Shown: positions 1-7,326 of the stretch, piece after piece | How positions within the stretch are numbered: position 1 is the first letter of the stretch | Layout: each line of letters begins with the position of its first letter | Assembly: GCA_019419995.1 (NCBI GenBank) | Contig: JAHZHZ010000024.1 | Location: 1 to 22,095, forward strand | Reading direction: 5' to 3' | DNA: 22,095 bases | DNA from: Clostridiales bacterium | Lineage (GTDB): Bacteria > Bacillota > Clostridia > Christensenellales > Aristaeellaceae | Position numbers and translations under genes: made by a program | Notes under the pieces: generated by a model | Told to the model about the DNA's origin: nothing | Databases searched by the model: none | What the model saw: only the letters and a program-made list of their open reading frames with translations

Positions 1-53
1 CCTGTGACCCTCTGCTTGTAAGGCAGATGCTCTCCCAGCTGAGCTATGCTCCC
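1..53 (-). tRNA. tRNA-Val (anticodon UAC), 3' part cut by window edge
   Basis: Read on the minus strand, the gene starts at 53 with GGGAGCA, followed by a D-arm (TAGCTCAGCTGGGAGAGC). The anticodon arm has stem TCTGC/GCAGA around loop CTTACAA, giving anticodon TAC (valine, codon GUA). The sequence runs off the window in the variable/T-arm region, so the 3' end is not seen. A canonical promoter lies just upstream, so it can be transcribed independently of the large operon that ends before it. Confidence 0.95.
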
Positions 54-82
54 TAACCAGTCGCACTCGCGACGACCTCTAT

Positions 83-111
83 ATGATATACTATTTTGCC
101 ATATTTGTCAA
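83..111 (-). promoter_or_regulatory. Sigma-70 promoter of tRNA-Val
   Basis: On the minus strand a perfect -35 TTGACA (106-111) is followed after 17 bp by -10 TATCAT (83-88). Transcription would start near 76, about 23 nt before the mature tRNA-Val 5' end at 53. The promoter lies between the stop codon of the SpoIIE-type gene (144) and the tRNA. Confidence 0.85.
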
Positions 112-143
112 GACCTAAAAACCAATTTTTTGAATTTTTTAGA

Positions 144-1313
144 TCAATAAAAGCGAGTTTTTACGCGCTTACCCATTTTTTCCAAACACTTCCCCAATTG
201 GTCGATCAACTGAAATTTTGCCCCGAAGGCAATGGGAAGATTGGGATTCTGATGTGCAGGGTTAATAGCACATCCAACAAAGAATTCCACATCAGAAGCA
301 TAATCAAACAGCGCGTTTGCAATCAAAGAAGCTCCGTCATTCACAAGCTTCCACTGGGGTATAAGTTCTTCGCCTTCCAAATACTCCTGTGCATATTCCA
401 AGACTTTGGAGATAGTAACCACTCCCTCCGTCGCCAGATCCACACCTTTGAGATGGTAGAGGGGCGGCAGATCACTCTCTCCATAATCCAGCGACGTTTC
501 CACTTCCGTACCCAAATATCGGGCAGCAATTCTGCTGGTAGAACCTCCACATACGATATGCATTCCTTCAGAAGCAAAAAAGCGACTTACCATACTGTCG
601 TCAAGTTTTTCCATGGACGGCGGTCCAATCATTAGATTTACCTTTTTTCGCCGTCCAATTCGCATCACTGCAAAGGAAGTATCATCCCCCGGCTTGCCTT
701 CATAGAGGCGATTGCATTCCCTAGCCAGCAGCGTAGCCACACCTTTTGCCGTCAGATTGGGAGAATAATGATCCTCCATAAATTCTATGATGCGCTCTCG
801 GCCCCAACCAAAGGGATATTCTCCACCCAGGCCCGCAAAGATTGCACCGTCGCTCATCACCACAATGATGTCGTTTTCCTGAGCCTCAAAGCTGGAAAAA
901 TAAATCTTCTTATCTTCAATCATGCGGGTATAGTATTGAAACTCAAAATTCTTTCCGTTTTTCAGTACTACGGTGTGAGGATTATCAAAGCGCGTAAGCT
1001 CCACATACTTCTGATCGCGGATTTTGACAATGGTAAATGTAGAATAGTTCACATGCCGCACACTACACTCCGGAAGCGTACGAACAATGGTATCCACACA
1101 TTCCTCGATGGGCATCCCTCCAACGCTCATCGTCGCCAATATCTGAGACGTGAGCGTTGCCAGAATATTCGCTTTTACACCGCTGCCCAATCCATCTGCC
1201 AACACACAGATGGATACGTGATCATCCACGCGAAATTCCACATGATCTCCGCACAGCTGTTCACCGTGCTTAATCAAACACATGGAACCGGTATCCGTGT
1301 AGAGTTCATTCAT
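144..1313 (-). CDS. SpoIIE/PP2C-family serine phosphatase, hydrogenase-associated
   Basis: This 389-residue soluble protein has an N-terminal SpoIIE-type PP2C phosphatase domain (about residues 1-220). The expected metal-binding acidic motifs are present: ADGLGSG near 39-45, SDG at 154-156 and GDDTSF at 209-214. The C-terminal ~165 residues (from about 225) form a separate domain that I do not recognise; it has a Gly/Ser-rich stretch CGGSTSR near 255-261. The start ATG at 1313 overlaps the end of the preceding hydrogenase-like gene by 8 bp, so translation is probably coupled. PP2C phosphatases are known neighbours of sensory-type [FeFe]-hydrogenases, so the likely role is the output half of an H2- or redox-sensing pair; the phosphoprotein target is unknown. 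No terminator hairpin is visible after the stop. Confidence 0.85.
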   Translation of the reverse strand: MNELYTDTGSMCLIKHGEQLCGDHVEFRVDDHVSICVLADGLGSGVKANILATLTSQILATMSVGGMPIEECVDTIVRTLPECSVRHVNYSTFTIVKIRDQKYVELTRFDNPHTVVLKNGKNFEFQYYTRMIEDKKIYFSSFEAQENDIIVVMSDGAIFAGLGGEYPFGWGRERIIEFMEDHYSPNLTAKGVATLLARECNRLYEGKPGDDTSFAVMRIGRRKKVNLMIGPPSMEKLDDSMVSRFFASEGMHIVCGGSTSRIAARYLGTEVETSLDYGESDLPPLYHLKGVDLATEGVVTISKVLEYAQEYLEGEELIPQWKLVNDGASLIANALFDYASDVEFFVGCAINPAHQNPNLPIAFGAKFQLIDQLGKCLEKMGKRVKTRFY

Positions 1314-2658
1314 CGCTCTGCACCGCTTCCTTTAGCTTGGTAAGAATCACCTTCGTTTCAGCCGTGGTTTCTCCCAGGATGGAGGCAATGTTCTGCACTA
1401 CGCGCATCTGTTTGTCAATCAACTGATCCGCCGCTTCCAACGTGCTGTCAATAATCTCATGTGAATGAGATTCCGCCTTCTCCTTCAGATAAGGCAGACA
1501 CATATCCATCTGAGCCATGTTCCTGCAAATGGCAATCGCCATCTGTCGACAGGTGGAATAACCGCAGCACCCGCAATTCAAAGCCTTTTTGGGCGTATCT
1601 TTACCCAGCTTCTTCAATACTGCCTGCACTTCTTCTTCAGTGGGTTTGCAGCGTTGCACAGCCTCTGGCATATGATACCTGCGCAGAGGCAAATCCGTGG
1701 TAATGCCAAAATCGTCATTCCCGGAATATTTATTTACCGCTACCGTTCCACGAATGCGGTTCTCATATCGGTTTTTACGAATGGCCGGACCATTGACGCA
1801 GCTGCCCTCGCAGGCAGTCATTTCCACAAAGGTTTTTTGCACTCCACCGTGCCGAATTTCGCTCAGGGCGGCAATGCAATCGTTGACTCCGTCAATCGCC
1901 ACACGATTCCAGCCAGCAATAGGCGTCATGGATTTGACCAGACCGTCCTGACGAGGATATCGCCGAGCGCGCTTACGATCGCCCGGTAAGCGCCGAATAT
2001 AAACCGGTTCCACGTTGCTGGCATTCATCCATCCTCTCAACTCATAAAAGGTAATGGCATAATCTACGCTCTCCGTCCACGAAGCTTCCCCTTTTTTGGC
2101 ATAACATGGACCGATAAACACCGTGACCGCATCCGGATACTGCTGTTTAAGCATCTGACAGTGAATTTCCATGGGGCTCTTCACCGGCGCCAGATAGGGC
2201 AGAACATCCGGATAATAGCGCTGGATCAGCATCACCACAGAAGTGCAGCAACTGGAAATCAGCACATCCATTTCGTTTTCACGCATGATGCGCTCATATT
2301 CTCGGGAGACAATCTCGCCACCCAGCGCAGTCTCCTGCGCGTCGAAAAAGCCCAATTTCATCAATGTTTCGCGCATTCCCTGAATGGAGCCCACCGGAAG
2401 ATCGGAAATAAAGGACGGCGCGACACTGGCCACAACCTTACGCCCCTCTTCGATCAGGCGGCGAATTTCATCTGTTTGGCTGGATACAAAATCTCCCCTT
2501 TGCGGGCAGGTTACCACACATTCTCCACACAAAATGCACTCGCTTTCAACAATTTCGGCTCGGCCGTCGCAATAGCGTATCGCCTTTACCGGGCAATTGC
2601 GAATGCATTTATAGCAGTCCCTGCACTCCACATTGTTGAGTCTGATAATCTGATCCAT
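1306..2658 (-). CDS. Sensory-type [FeFe]-hydrogenase-like iron-sulfur protein
   Basis: This 450-residue protein starts with a two-cluster ferredoxin domain (Cys 12/15/18/22 and 41/44/47/51). The hydrogenase large-subunit domain carries all three H-cluster loops in divergent form: L1 SSCCTS (Cys137-138), L2 GPCYAKKGE (Cys185, Lys188, Glu191) and L3 TACEGSCVNGP (Cys283, Cys287). All four H-cluster cysteine ligands are therefore present. A further Fe-S motif (CGCCGYSTC, Cys362-370, with Cys387) and a helical tail (about 395-447) follow. The EGSCVNGP form of L3 and the C-terminal four-Cys motif resemble the putative sensory groups (C/D) rather than catalytic HydA. The PAS domain of group C is absent. 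The overlapping PP2C gene supports a signalling role. No maturase genes (hydEFG) are in the window. Confidence 0.85.
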   Translation of the reverse strand: MDQIIRLNNVECRDCYKCIRNCPVKAIRYCDGRAEIVESECILCGECVVTCPQRGDFVSSQTDEIRRLIEEGRKVVASVAPSFISDLPVGSIQGMRETLMKLGFFDAQETALGGEIVSREYERIMRENEMDVLISSCCTSVVMLIQRYYPDVLPYLAPVKSPMEIHCQMLKQQYPDAVTVFIGPCYAKKGEASWTESVDYAITFYELRGWMNASNVEPVYIRRLPGDRKRARRYPRQDGLVKSMTPIAGWNRVAIDGVNDCIAALSEIRHGGVQKTFVEMTACEGSCVNGPAIRKNRYENRIRGTVAVNKYSGNDDFGITTDLPLRRYHMPEAVQRCKPTEEEVQAVLKKLGKDTPKKALNCGCCGYSTCRQMAIAICRNMAQMDMCLPYLKEKAESHSHEIIDSTLEAADQLIDKQMRVVQNIASILGETTAETKVILTKLKEAVQSDE

Positions 2659-2687
2659 AGGCTTTCTCTCCCCCGTTCAAAGGCGGC

Positions 2688-2927
2688 TCAGAGCTTTTCA
2701 AGAACTTCCTTCTTGAAGAATTCGTCCACTTCCTCGGGCTTGACGGAATACACATTATCTCCAATCATTACGCTGACACCTTCGCCGCATCTGCCCATGC
2801 AGAATTTTCCCGAGAGTTCCACCTGAGCCTGGAGCTTGTGCTCCGCCACCAATTCCTGAAAACGATTAACAACCTTCTTGGAACCGCAGAGATGGCAGGT
2901 GCTGCCAACGCAAATCATAATTTTCAT
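2688..2927 (-). CDS. Small thioredoxin-like [2Fe-2S] ferredoxin (NuoE C-domain type)
   Basis: This 79-residue protein has the fold signature of thioredoxin-like [2Fe-2S] ferredoxins: CVGSTCHLCGS near the N-terminus and CMGRCGEG at about 43-50. It corresponds to the cluster-binding half of NuoE/HydC-type subunits without their N-terminal helical domain. The start is fixed by a strong Shine-Dalgarno AAGGAGG (2936-2942), 8 nt upstream of the ATG. It sits 29 nt before the hydrogenase-like gene and probably exchanges electrons with it. Standalone proteins of this kind are common next to clostridial [FeFe]-hydrogenases. The electron partner here is inferred from position only. Confidence 0.85.
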   Translation of the reverse strand: MKIMICVGSTCHLCGSKKVVNRFQELVAEHKLQAQVELSGKFCMGRCGEGVSVMIGDNVYSVKPEEVDEFFKKEVLEKL

Positions 2928-2973
2928 TTGTTGTACCTCCTTAATATCTTAGAAAATCTAGGTTTCACCCGGC

Positions 2974-4098
2974 TCAACCAAACAAGATAACAATAAACTG
3001 TGCGCAAAGCACCACGGAAACCAACGCGATGGGATACGTTGCCGCATAAGCTGACGCCACATCGTCTGTCTGTGCCACTAAAATGAGAGTGCCCAACGCA
3101 GGCGTAGAAGTCATTCCTCCCGTAATGGAGCCCAGATTATTCAACAGCTGCATCTTCAACAGCTTGCTGGCTACCACGAAGCCTACCAGCATGGGGACCA
3201 ATGTCATCACGGCGCCATATACAAAGAGGATAATCCCCTCCTTGCGAAGAACTTCCAAAAATCCCGCTCCTCCGCTGACCCCTGCGCCAATCAAAAACAA
3301 CATCAATCCCATCTCGCGGAAAGCCTTCAGGCCATCAATCGGCACGCTTAGATCCAGCGGCCCCAAATGGGCGAAGTGGCCAAACAGCAATCCTACAATT
3401 AACGGACCACCCGTAGTTCCCAGCGAAAAGCTGGCACCTCCCGGCAGTGGAACCTCTACGCTGCCCAACAGGATCCCCAACACCACGGCAAACATAAACG
3501 GAAAAATTCCCGCCTCATCCATGCGGTATAATTTACCGCTGTAGTGCTTGATCGTGGTGGAATGAGCCATTTCAAACTGGGCGCGCTCCTTTTTCATGTC
3601 CACCTTGAGTACCCTGGGTACCAACTGAACAAACAGCACCACACCCACCACGCCGAACGGATAGGCGATGGCATATCCCGTGATAGCCAGATTTTCCAGC
3701 TCTCCCGCTGCTCCCTGTGCGGCAGCCAGGCCGGGCGTGCTAGTAAGCGCCCCGGTCAACAAACCTACGGACAGCTCAGCACGAATTCCACCCAATTTTA
3801 TTACAAGAATACATACTGCCGCTCCGGAAAGAATGATAACCAGGCCCAGCAATATGTAACTGGCCGCATTGTGTTTAAAGTCCCGGAAAAATTTGGGACC
3901 AGCAATAAATCCCACTGAACCTACAAAGCAGGCCAAGCCGAAATTACGAACAATGGCTGGAATTTCTACTCCGAAGTGTCCGAAAATCAAGGCCACCAGC
4001 AAAACGCCCGCCGTGCCCAATTCTACGCCCTTAATTCGGATTCCGCCAATAAAATAGCCCAACGCAGCAATCAAGAATACCGCAATCAATGTATCCAT
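2974..4098 (-). CDS. Aspartate:alanine exchanger (AspT/YidE-YbjL) family transporter
   Basis: This 374-residue membrane protein is almost entirely hydrophobic helices. It shows the internal duplication typical of the YidE/YbjL/AspT family. The first half carries TGALTSTPGLAAA (about 115-127) followed by YAIAYPFGVVGVVLF; the second half repeats it as TGGMTSTPALGTL (about 326-338) followed by YAATYPIALVSVVL. Family members such as AspT exchange aspartate for alanine or move C4-type acids. The cytoplasmic RCK/TrkA-C domains found between the halves in YidE/YbjL are missing; only a short polar linker (about 165-195) is present. It lies directly after the fumarate reductase-like genes, which suggests transport of a C4 dicarboxylate or aspartate for that enzyme. 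The substrate is not proven by sequence. Confidence 0.85.
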   Translation of the reverse strand: MDTLIAVFLIAALGYFIGGIRIKGVELGTAGVLLVALIFGHFGVEIPAIVRNFGLACFVGSVGFIAGPKFFRDFKHNAASYILLGLVIILSGAAVCILVIKLGGIRAELSVGLLTGALTSTPGLAAAQGAAGELENLAITGYAIAYPFGVVGVVLFVQLVPRVLKVDMKKERAQFEMAHSTTIKHYSGKLYRMDEAGIFPFMFAVVLGILLGSVEVPLPGGASFSLGTTGGPLIVGLLFGHFAHLGPLDLSVPIDGLKAFREMGLMLFLIGAGVSGGAGFLEVLRKEGIILFVYGAVMTLVPMLVGFVVASKLLKMQLLNNLGSITGGMTSTPALGTLILVAQTDDVASAYAATYPIALVSVVLCAQFIVILFG

Positions 4099-4155
4099 CT
4101 ATACTCCGCCTCCACGCATGTCTGATATGGGGATTCAGGGGCATGACTTCTCTTT

Positions 4156-4190
4156 TCGCCGCCGGAGAGCACATTCCTGCCCGGCGGCGA
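4156..4190. repeat. Perfect 10-bp GC-rich inverted repeat between flavoprotein and transporter genes
   Basis: TCGCCGCCGG (4156-4165) and its exact complement CCGGCGGCGA (4181-4190) flank a 15-nt loop. It falls in the largest gap within the operon (99 nt, 4099-4197). Neither strand has a T-run after the stem, so it is not a standard intrinsic terminator. It may be an mRNA processing or stability element that sets different expression for the genes on each side. Confidence 0.6.
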
Positions 4191-4197
4191 TGAGAAC

Positions 4198-5796
4198 TTA
4201 AAATTTTCGGGTATAATCCGGCAGCAGCTTTGGCGAAAGCGCCTGATCCTTCAGGCCCAGTTTCTCCAGCTCCCCAGCATACCTCTTCACGTGTTTCAAA
4301 CTCAATTGGCCCACCTGCACGCTCGCTGCCTTTCTGGCTGCCTGTTGGCCGGCATTTCGACCAAAGACCACAATATCCAGCAAGCTATTGCCCATCAGAC
4401 GATTCCGTCCATGAATGCCGCCTACGGCCTCGCCCGCCACAAACAGGTTTTCCACTCCACTCTGCCCATCCACGGTAATCTCAATGCCGCCGTTCTGATA
4501 GTGCAGCGTAGGATAGACGAGAATGGGCGTAACGCGCATATCAATTCCAAACTTCTGGTACATGCGCAACATGGCCGGCAGGCGCTTTTCCAGCGTGCCT
4601 ACTCCATGGATCCGATCGATCATGGGCGTGTCCAGCCAAACAGCCCGCCCGGCGCCGGTATCAACCCCCTTGCCGCGATCAGAGCATTCACGAATTATGG
4701 ACGCCGCTGCCACATCTCTGGTTTCCAGCGGATGCATGAAACATTCGCCCTCACAATTGATGAGCTTTGCTCCCATGGAACGTACCTTTTCGGTAACGAG
4801 CGCGCCATAGATCTGCTTTGGGAAGGCTACACCCGTGGGATGGTATTGTAAGGTATCCTGATACAGCAACTTCGCTCCCGCACGATAGGCCAGCACCAAT
4901 CCATCTGCCGTGGCACCATAGTGGTTAGAAGTGGGGAATCCCTGATAGTGCATTCTCCCTGCACCGCCGGTAGCCAAAATCACGCACTTCGCCCGTGCAA
5001 CCAGTACCTCCCCTGTCTCCATATTCAGGAGCACCGCACCCGCGGCACGGCCCTCATTGTCCAGGATCAGCTCGATCGCCGCCGTAAAATCCACCACCGG
5101 TATTCCCCGGTTAAGAACTTCATCCCGCAAGGTACGCATAATCTCCGCTCCGGAATAATCTGCCGCAGCATGCATGCGCTTGCGAGAGGTTCCGCCGCCG
5201 TGCGTAGTGATCATGGTGCCGTCTTCCGCCTTGTCAAATTCCACTCCCAGGCGGTTCAGCCACTGAATTGCCCCAGGACCATCCATCACCAGTTTTCTCA
5301 CCAGTTCAGGCCTGTTACAATAATGGCCACCTCCCATGACATCCAGATAGTGTTGGGCAGGAGAATCCCCAGGCTTATCAGCCGCCTGTATTCCACCCTC
5401 AGCCATCATGGTATTGGCATCGCCAATGCGCAGCTTGGTAACAATCATGGTCTTTGCGCCTGCCGCATGGGCCTCAATGGCTGCGGAGGAACCCGCACCA
5501 CCGCCGCCGATGACCAGTACATCCACATCATAATCCACCTGTTGCAGATTGACGTTTAAGTCCAGCACGCGGCTCCTGCCCTCGAGCATTTCATTTAATT
5601 CCACGGGACACTTTTCTCCCCGATTCGCTCCCACGCGAATGGTTGTAAAACCGTCGTCCCGATAGTCGGGATGATACTTCTTCAGCAGCGCATCCTTTTC
5701 TTCCGCGGTCATGCGTCGGGGTTCAAGGGCAATGTTCCCTTCCCGGGCAGCCTCAACCTTTTTCATGGATGCAAGCATTTCCTCAGTGAAAACCAT
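4198..5796 (-). CDS. Fumarate reductase/succinate dehydrogenase-type flavoprotein (soluble, non-covalent FAD)
   Basis: This 532-residue protein belongs to the FrdA/SdhA/NadB flavoprotein family. An unusual N-terminal extension of about 90 residues precedes the FAD Rossmann motif (VIGGGGAGSS, 95-104). The dicarboxylate-site residues are kept: His319 in QYHPTG, Arg360 in TRDVA (proton-donor arginine), His432 in LHYQNGG and Arg466 in NRLMGNSL. The position of the covalent FAD-linking His (normally SHT before AxGG) is Asn128 (ANTMMAEGG), so FAD should be bound non-covalently. The C-terminal domain of Sdh/Frd is largely missing. It is paired with the iron-sulfur subunit 12 nt upstream and no membrane anchor is encoded. 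Reduction of fumarate or a related enoate is most likely; an aspartate-oxidase-like activity is the alternative. Confidence 0.85.
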   Translation of the reverse strand: MVFTEEMLASMKKVEAAREGNIALEPRRMTAEEKDALLKKYHPDYRDDGFTTIRVGANRGEKCPVELNEMLEGRSRVLDLNVNLQQVDYDVDVLVIGGGGAGSSAAIEAHAAGAKTMIVTKLRIGDANTMMAEGGIQAADKPGDSPAQHYLDVMGGGHYCNRPELVRKLVMDGPGAIQWLNRLGVEFDKAEDGTMITTHGGGTSRKRMHAAADYSGAEIMRTLRDEVLNRGIPVVDFTAAIELILDNEGRAAGAVLLNMETGEVLVARAKCVILATGGAGRMHYQGFPTSNHYGATADGLVLAYRAGAKLLYQDTLQYHPTGVAFPKQIYGALVTEKVRSMGAKLINCEGECFMHPLETRDVAAASIIRECSDRGKGVDTGAGRAVWLDTPMIDRIHGVGTLEKRLPAMLRMYQKFGIDMRVTPILVYPTLHYQNGGIEITVDGQSGVENLFVAGEAVGGIHGRNRLMGNSLLDIVVFGRNAGQQAARKAASVQVGQLSLKHVKRYAGELEKLGLKDQALSPKLLPDYTRKF

Positions 5797-5808
5797 AGTC
5801 CTGCCCCC

Positions 5809-6483
5809 TTATTTTTCAATATCGCGGTGGTTATAGAGTTCCTTAAGCTCCTCAATGGGCTTGTTCATGATGGCTTCAATTGCCTCGGTGCACAGGCCAT
5901 CCTCAATTTCCTTTACCCTCTGGGTCAGATGCTTGGATTCAGGCGCAAGGTATTTACCATTGATACGCCTGGCCAGCATGGCCACCTGAGGATGGGAAAT
6001 CCCTGCTGGACAGCGGGAGGAACAGATGCCGCACATGACGCAGTCAAAGGAAAGCTCCGCGCACTTTTTATAATCGCCCCGCTGGGCATAGGCAATGTAC
6101 TGCATCACATTCAAGCCCTGAGAGCAGGCATTGGTACAGGCATTACAGCCCACACAAGAATAGATTTCCGGATACAGTTGCATCATGATGCTCTCATCCG
6201 TGTTAATCTTTTCCACATCGTAGCCCTCTTTGATCAGCGGAAAGAAGGGCAGCGTAGCCACATACATGCCATCCTGCACTTTTGTGGAACAGGCCAGACA
6301 GGCCTTGAGTTCCCGGTCTCCCTTCACGCGGTAAATGGTAGCGCAGGCACCACAAAAGCCGTTGCGGCAACCACAGCCCCGCACCAGCTTATAGCCGGCA
6401 TATTCCATTGCTTCCATGATTGTCAGATCGGAAGGAACCTCATATTTCTTTCCGTACAGAAAAATATTGACCATATCTGCCAT
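5809..6483 (-). CDS. Fumarate reductase-like iron-sulfur subunit (2Fe-2S plus two 4Fe-4S)
   Basis: This 224-residue protein has an N-terminal plant-type [2Fe-2S] domain (Cys39, Cys44, Cys47, Cys62) and then a dicluster ferredoxin domain with two complete CxxCxxCxxxC motifs (Cys110/113/116/120 and Cys148/151/154/158). The order matches FrdB/SdhB, although FrdB uses a 3Fe-4S and has no second full four-Cys set. It also resembles the N-terminal half of methanogen TfrB (thiol:fumarate reductase), whose C-terminal half is an HdrB-like CCG domain; here that domain is the separate hdrB gene. The start has a strong GGAGGAG Shine-Dalgarno site. It lies 15 nt after flxA and 12 nt before the flavoprotein, and probably wires the Flx-Hdr complex to the flavoprotein. 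Confidence 0.85.
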   Translation of the reverse strand: MADMVNIFLYGKKYEVPSDLTIMEAMEYAGYKLVRGCGCRNGFCGACATIYRVKGDRELKACLACSTKVQDGMYVATLPFFPLIKEGYDVEKINTDESIMMQLYPEIYSCVGCNACTNACSQGLNVMQYIAYAQRGDYKKCAELSFDCVMCGICSSRCPAGISHPQVAMLARRINGKYLAPESKHLTQRVKEIEDGLCTEAIEAIMNKPIEELKELYNHRDIEK

Positions 6484-6498
6484 TGTGATCTCCTCCGA

Positions 6499-7326
6499 TT
6501 AGTACTCGTTGGGCAGTTCATCCAGCTCATCAAAGCGAAACACTGGACCATCCTTGCAGACATATTTATCACCAATATTACACCTTCCGCACTTTCCAAT
6601 GCCGCACTTCATGCGCAACTCCATGGTGGTATAAATCTGCTCCCGGCGAAAGCCCAGATGGGTCAGCGCCTGCAAAACAAACTTGATCATAATGGGCGGC
6701 CCACACACCAGCACCGTCTTGTTGGGATCAAAGCCCAATTCCTTGACATAGTCCGGCACAAAGGCCACGTGCCCATCCCAGCCCTCCTGAGGCCGGTCGA
6801 TGGTCAGATGCACGTCCAGATTATTCTCGGGGCGCATCCACTCATTGCGGATTTCCTCGTAATCCAGCAAATCATCCTTGGATCTGGAGCCATAAACCAC
6901 ATCAATCTTACCATAATTCTGCCGCTTGGCCAGGCAGTAATTAATGACTGAATGGAGGGGCGCCAGGCCCACGCCGCCCGCGATAAAGAGCAGATCCTTC
7001 CCCTTCAGATCCGTATCTACCGGAAAGGGCTTGCCATAGGGGCCACGAATGGTGATCTGCTGTCCAACATCCATTAAATGCAGCCAACTGGTGAGACAGC
7101 CACATTTTTTTATGGAAAATTCCTGATATTCCTTGAGCGTAGGCGATGAGGTAATGGAAAACATGGCTTCGCCCACACCGGGTATGGAGAGCATAGCGCA
7201 CTGGCCTGGCTCATGCTCAAAGCACTTTCCGCCCTCCAAGCGCTCCACCCGAAAGGTTTTGATATCCGGCGTGTCCGTGCGAATGGAGGTCACCACGCCC
7301 AGCATTGGGATCAAATTGTTTGTCAT
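6499..7326 (-). CDS. flxA: FlxA-like FAD/NAD(P)H-binding oxidoreductase subunit (AsrB/dihydroorotate DH electron-transfer type)
   Basis: This 275-residue ferredoxin-NADP reductase-fold protein has an N-terminal FAD barrel with FSITSSP (56-62), an NAD(P) domain with GGVGLAP (117-123) and CGPPIM (208-213), and a C-terminal [2Fe-2S] motif CGIGKCGRC (Cys241, 246, 249 and 257). The ATG at 7326 overlaps the TGA of flxB (ATGA). A longer reading upstream would lie inside flxB and lacks family similarity, so it was not used. In FlxABCD-HdrABC this subunit oxidises NADH and passes electrons through FlxB/C/D to HdrA. AsrB of anaerobic sulfite reductase is the close alternative, but no siroheme subunit AsrC is present. 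Confidence 0.85.
   Translation of the reverse strand: MTNNLIPMLGVVTSIRTDTPDIKTFRVERLEGGKCFEHEPGQCAMLSIPGVGEAMFSITSSPTLKEYQEFSIKKCGCLTSWLHLMDVGQQITIRGPYGKPFPVDTDLKGKDLLFIAGGVGLAPLHSVINYCLAKRQNYGKIDVVYGSRSKDDLLDYEEIRNEWMRPENNLDVHLTIDRPQEGWDGHVAFVPDYVKELGFDPNKTVLVCGPPIMIKFVLQALTHLGFRREQIYTTMELRMKCGIGKCGRCNIGDKYVCKDGPVFRFDELDELPNEY

Noticed and set aside
1306..2658. Catalytic H2-producing hydrogenase
   Set aside because: L1 and L3 loops deviate from the HydA consensus (TSCCPxW, ACxxGCxxGGGQP) and match the putative sensory groups better.
4156..4190. GC hairpin read as an intrinsic terminator
   Set aside because: Neither strand has a T-run after the stem; on the minus strand it is followed by AAAAGAG. 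It is kept only as an inverted repeat of unknown role.
4198..6483. Membrane-bound succinate dehydrogenase or quinol:fumarate reductase
   Set aside because: No cytochrome b or FrdC/FrdD membrane anchor is present and the FAD-linking histidine is absent. The iron-sulfur subunit has two full four-Cys clusters.
5671..6951. 426-codon open frame on the plus strand
   Set aside because: It is antisense to the well-supported frdA-like, frdB-like and flxA genes, has no recognisable motifs and looks like translated antisense (His/Ile/Leu-rich).
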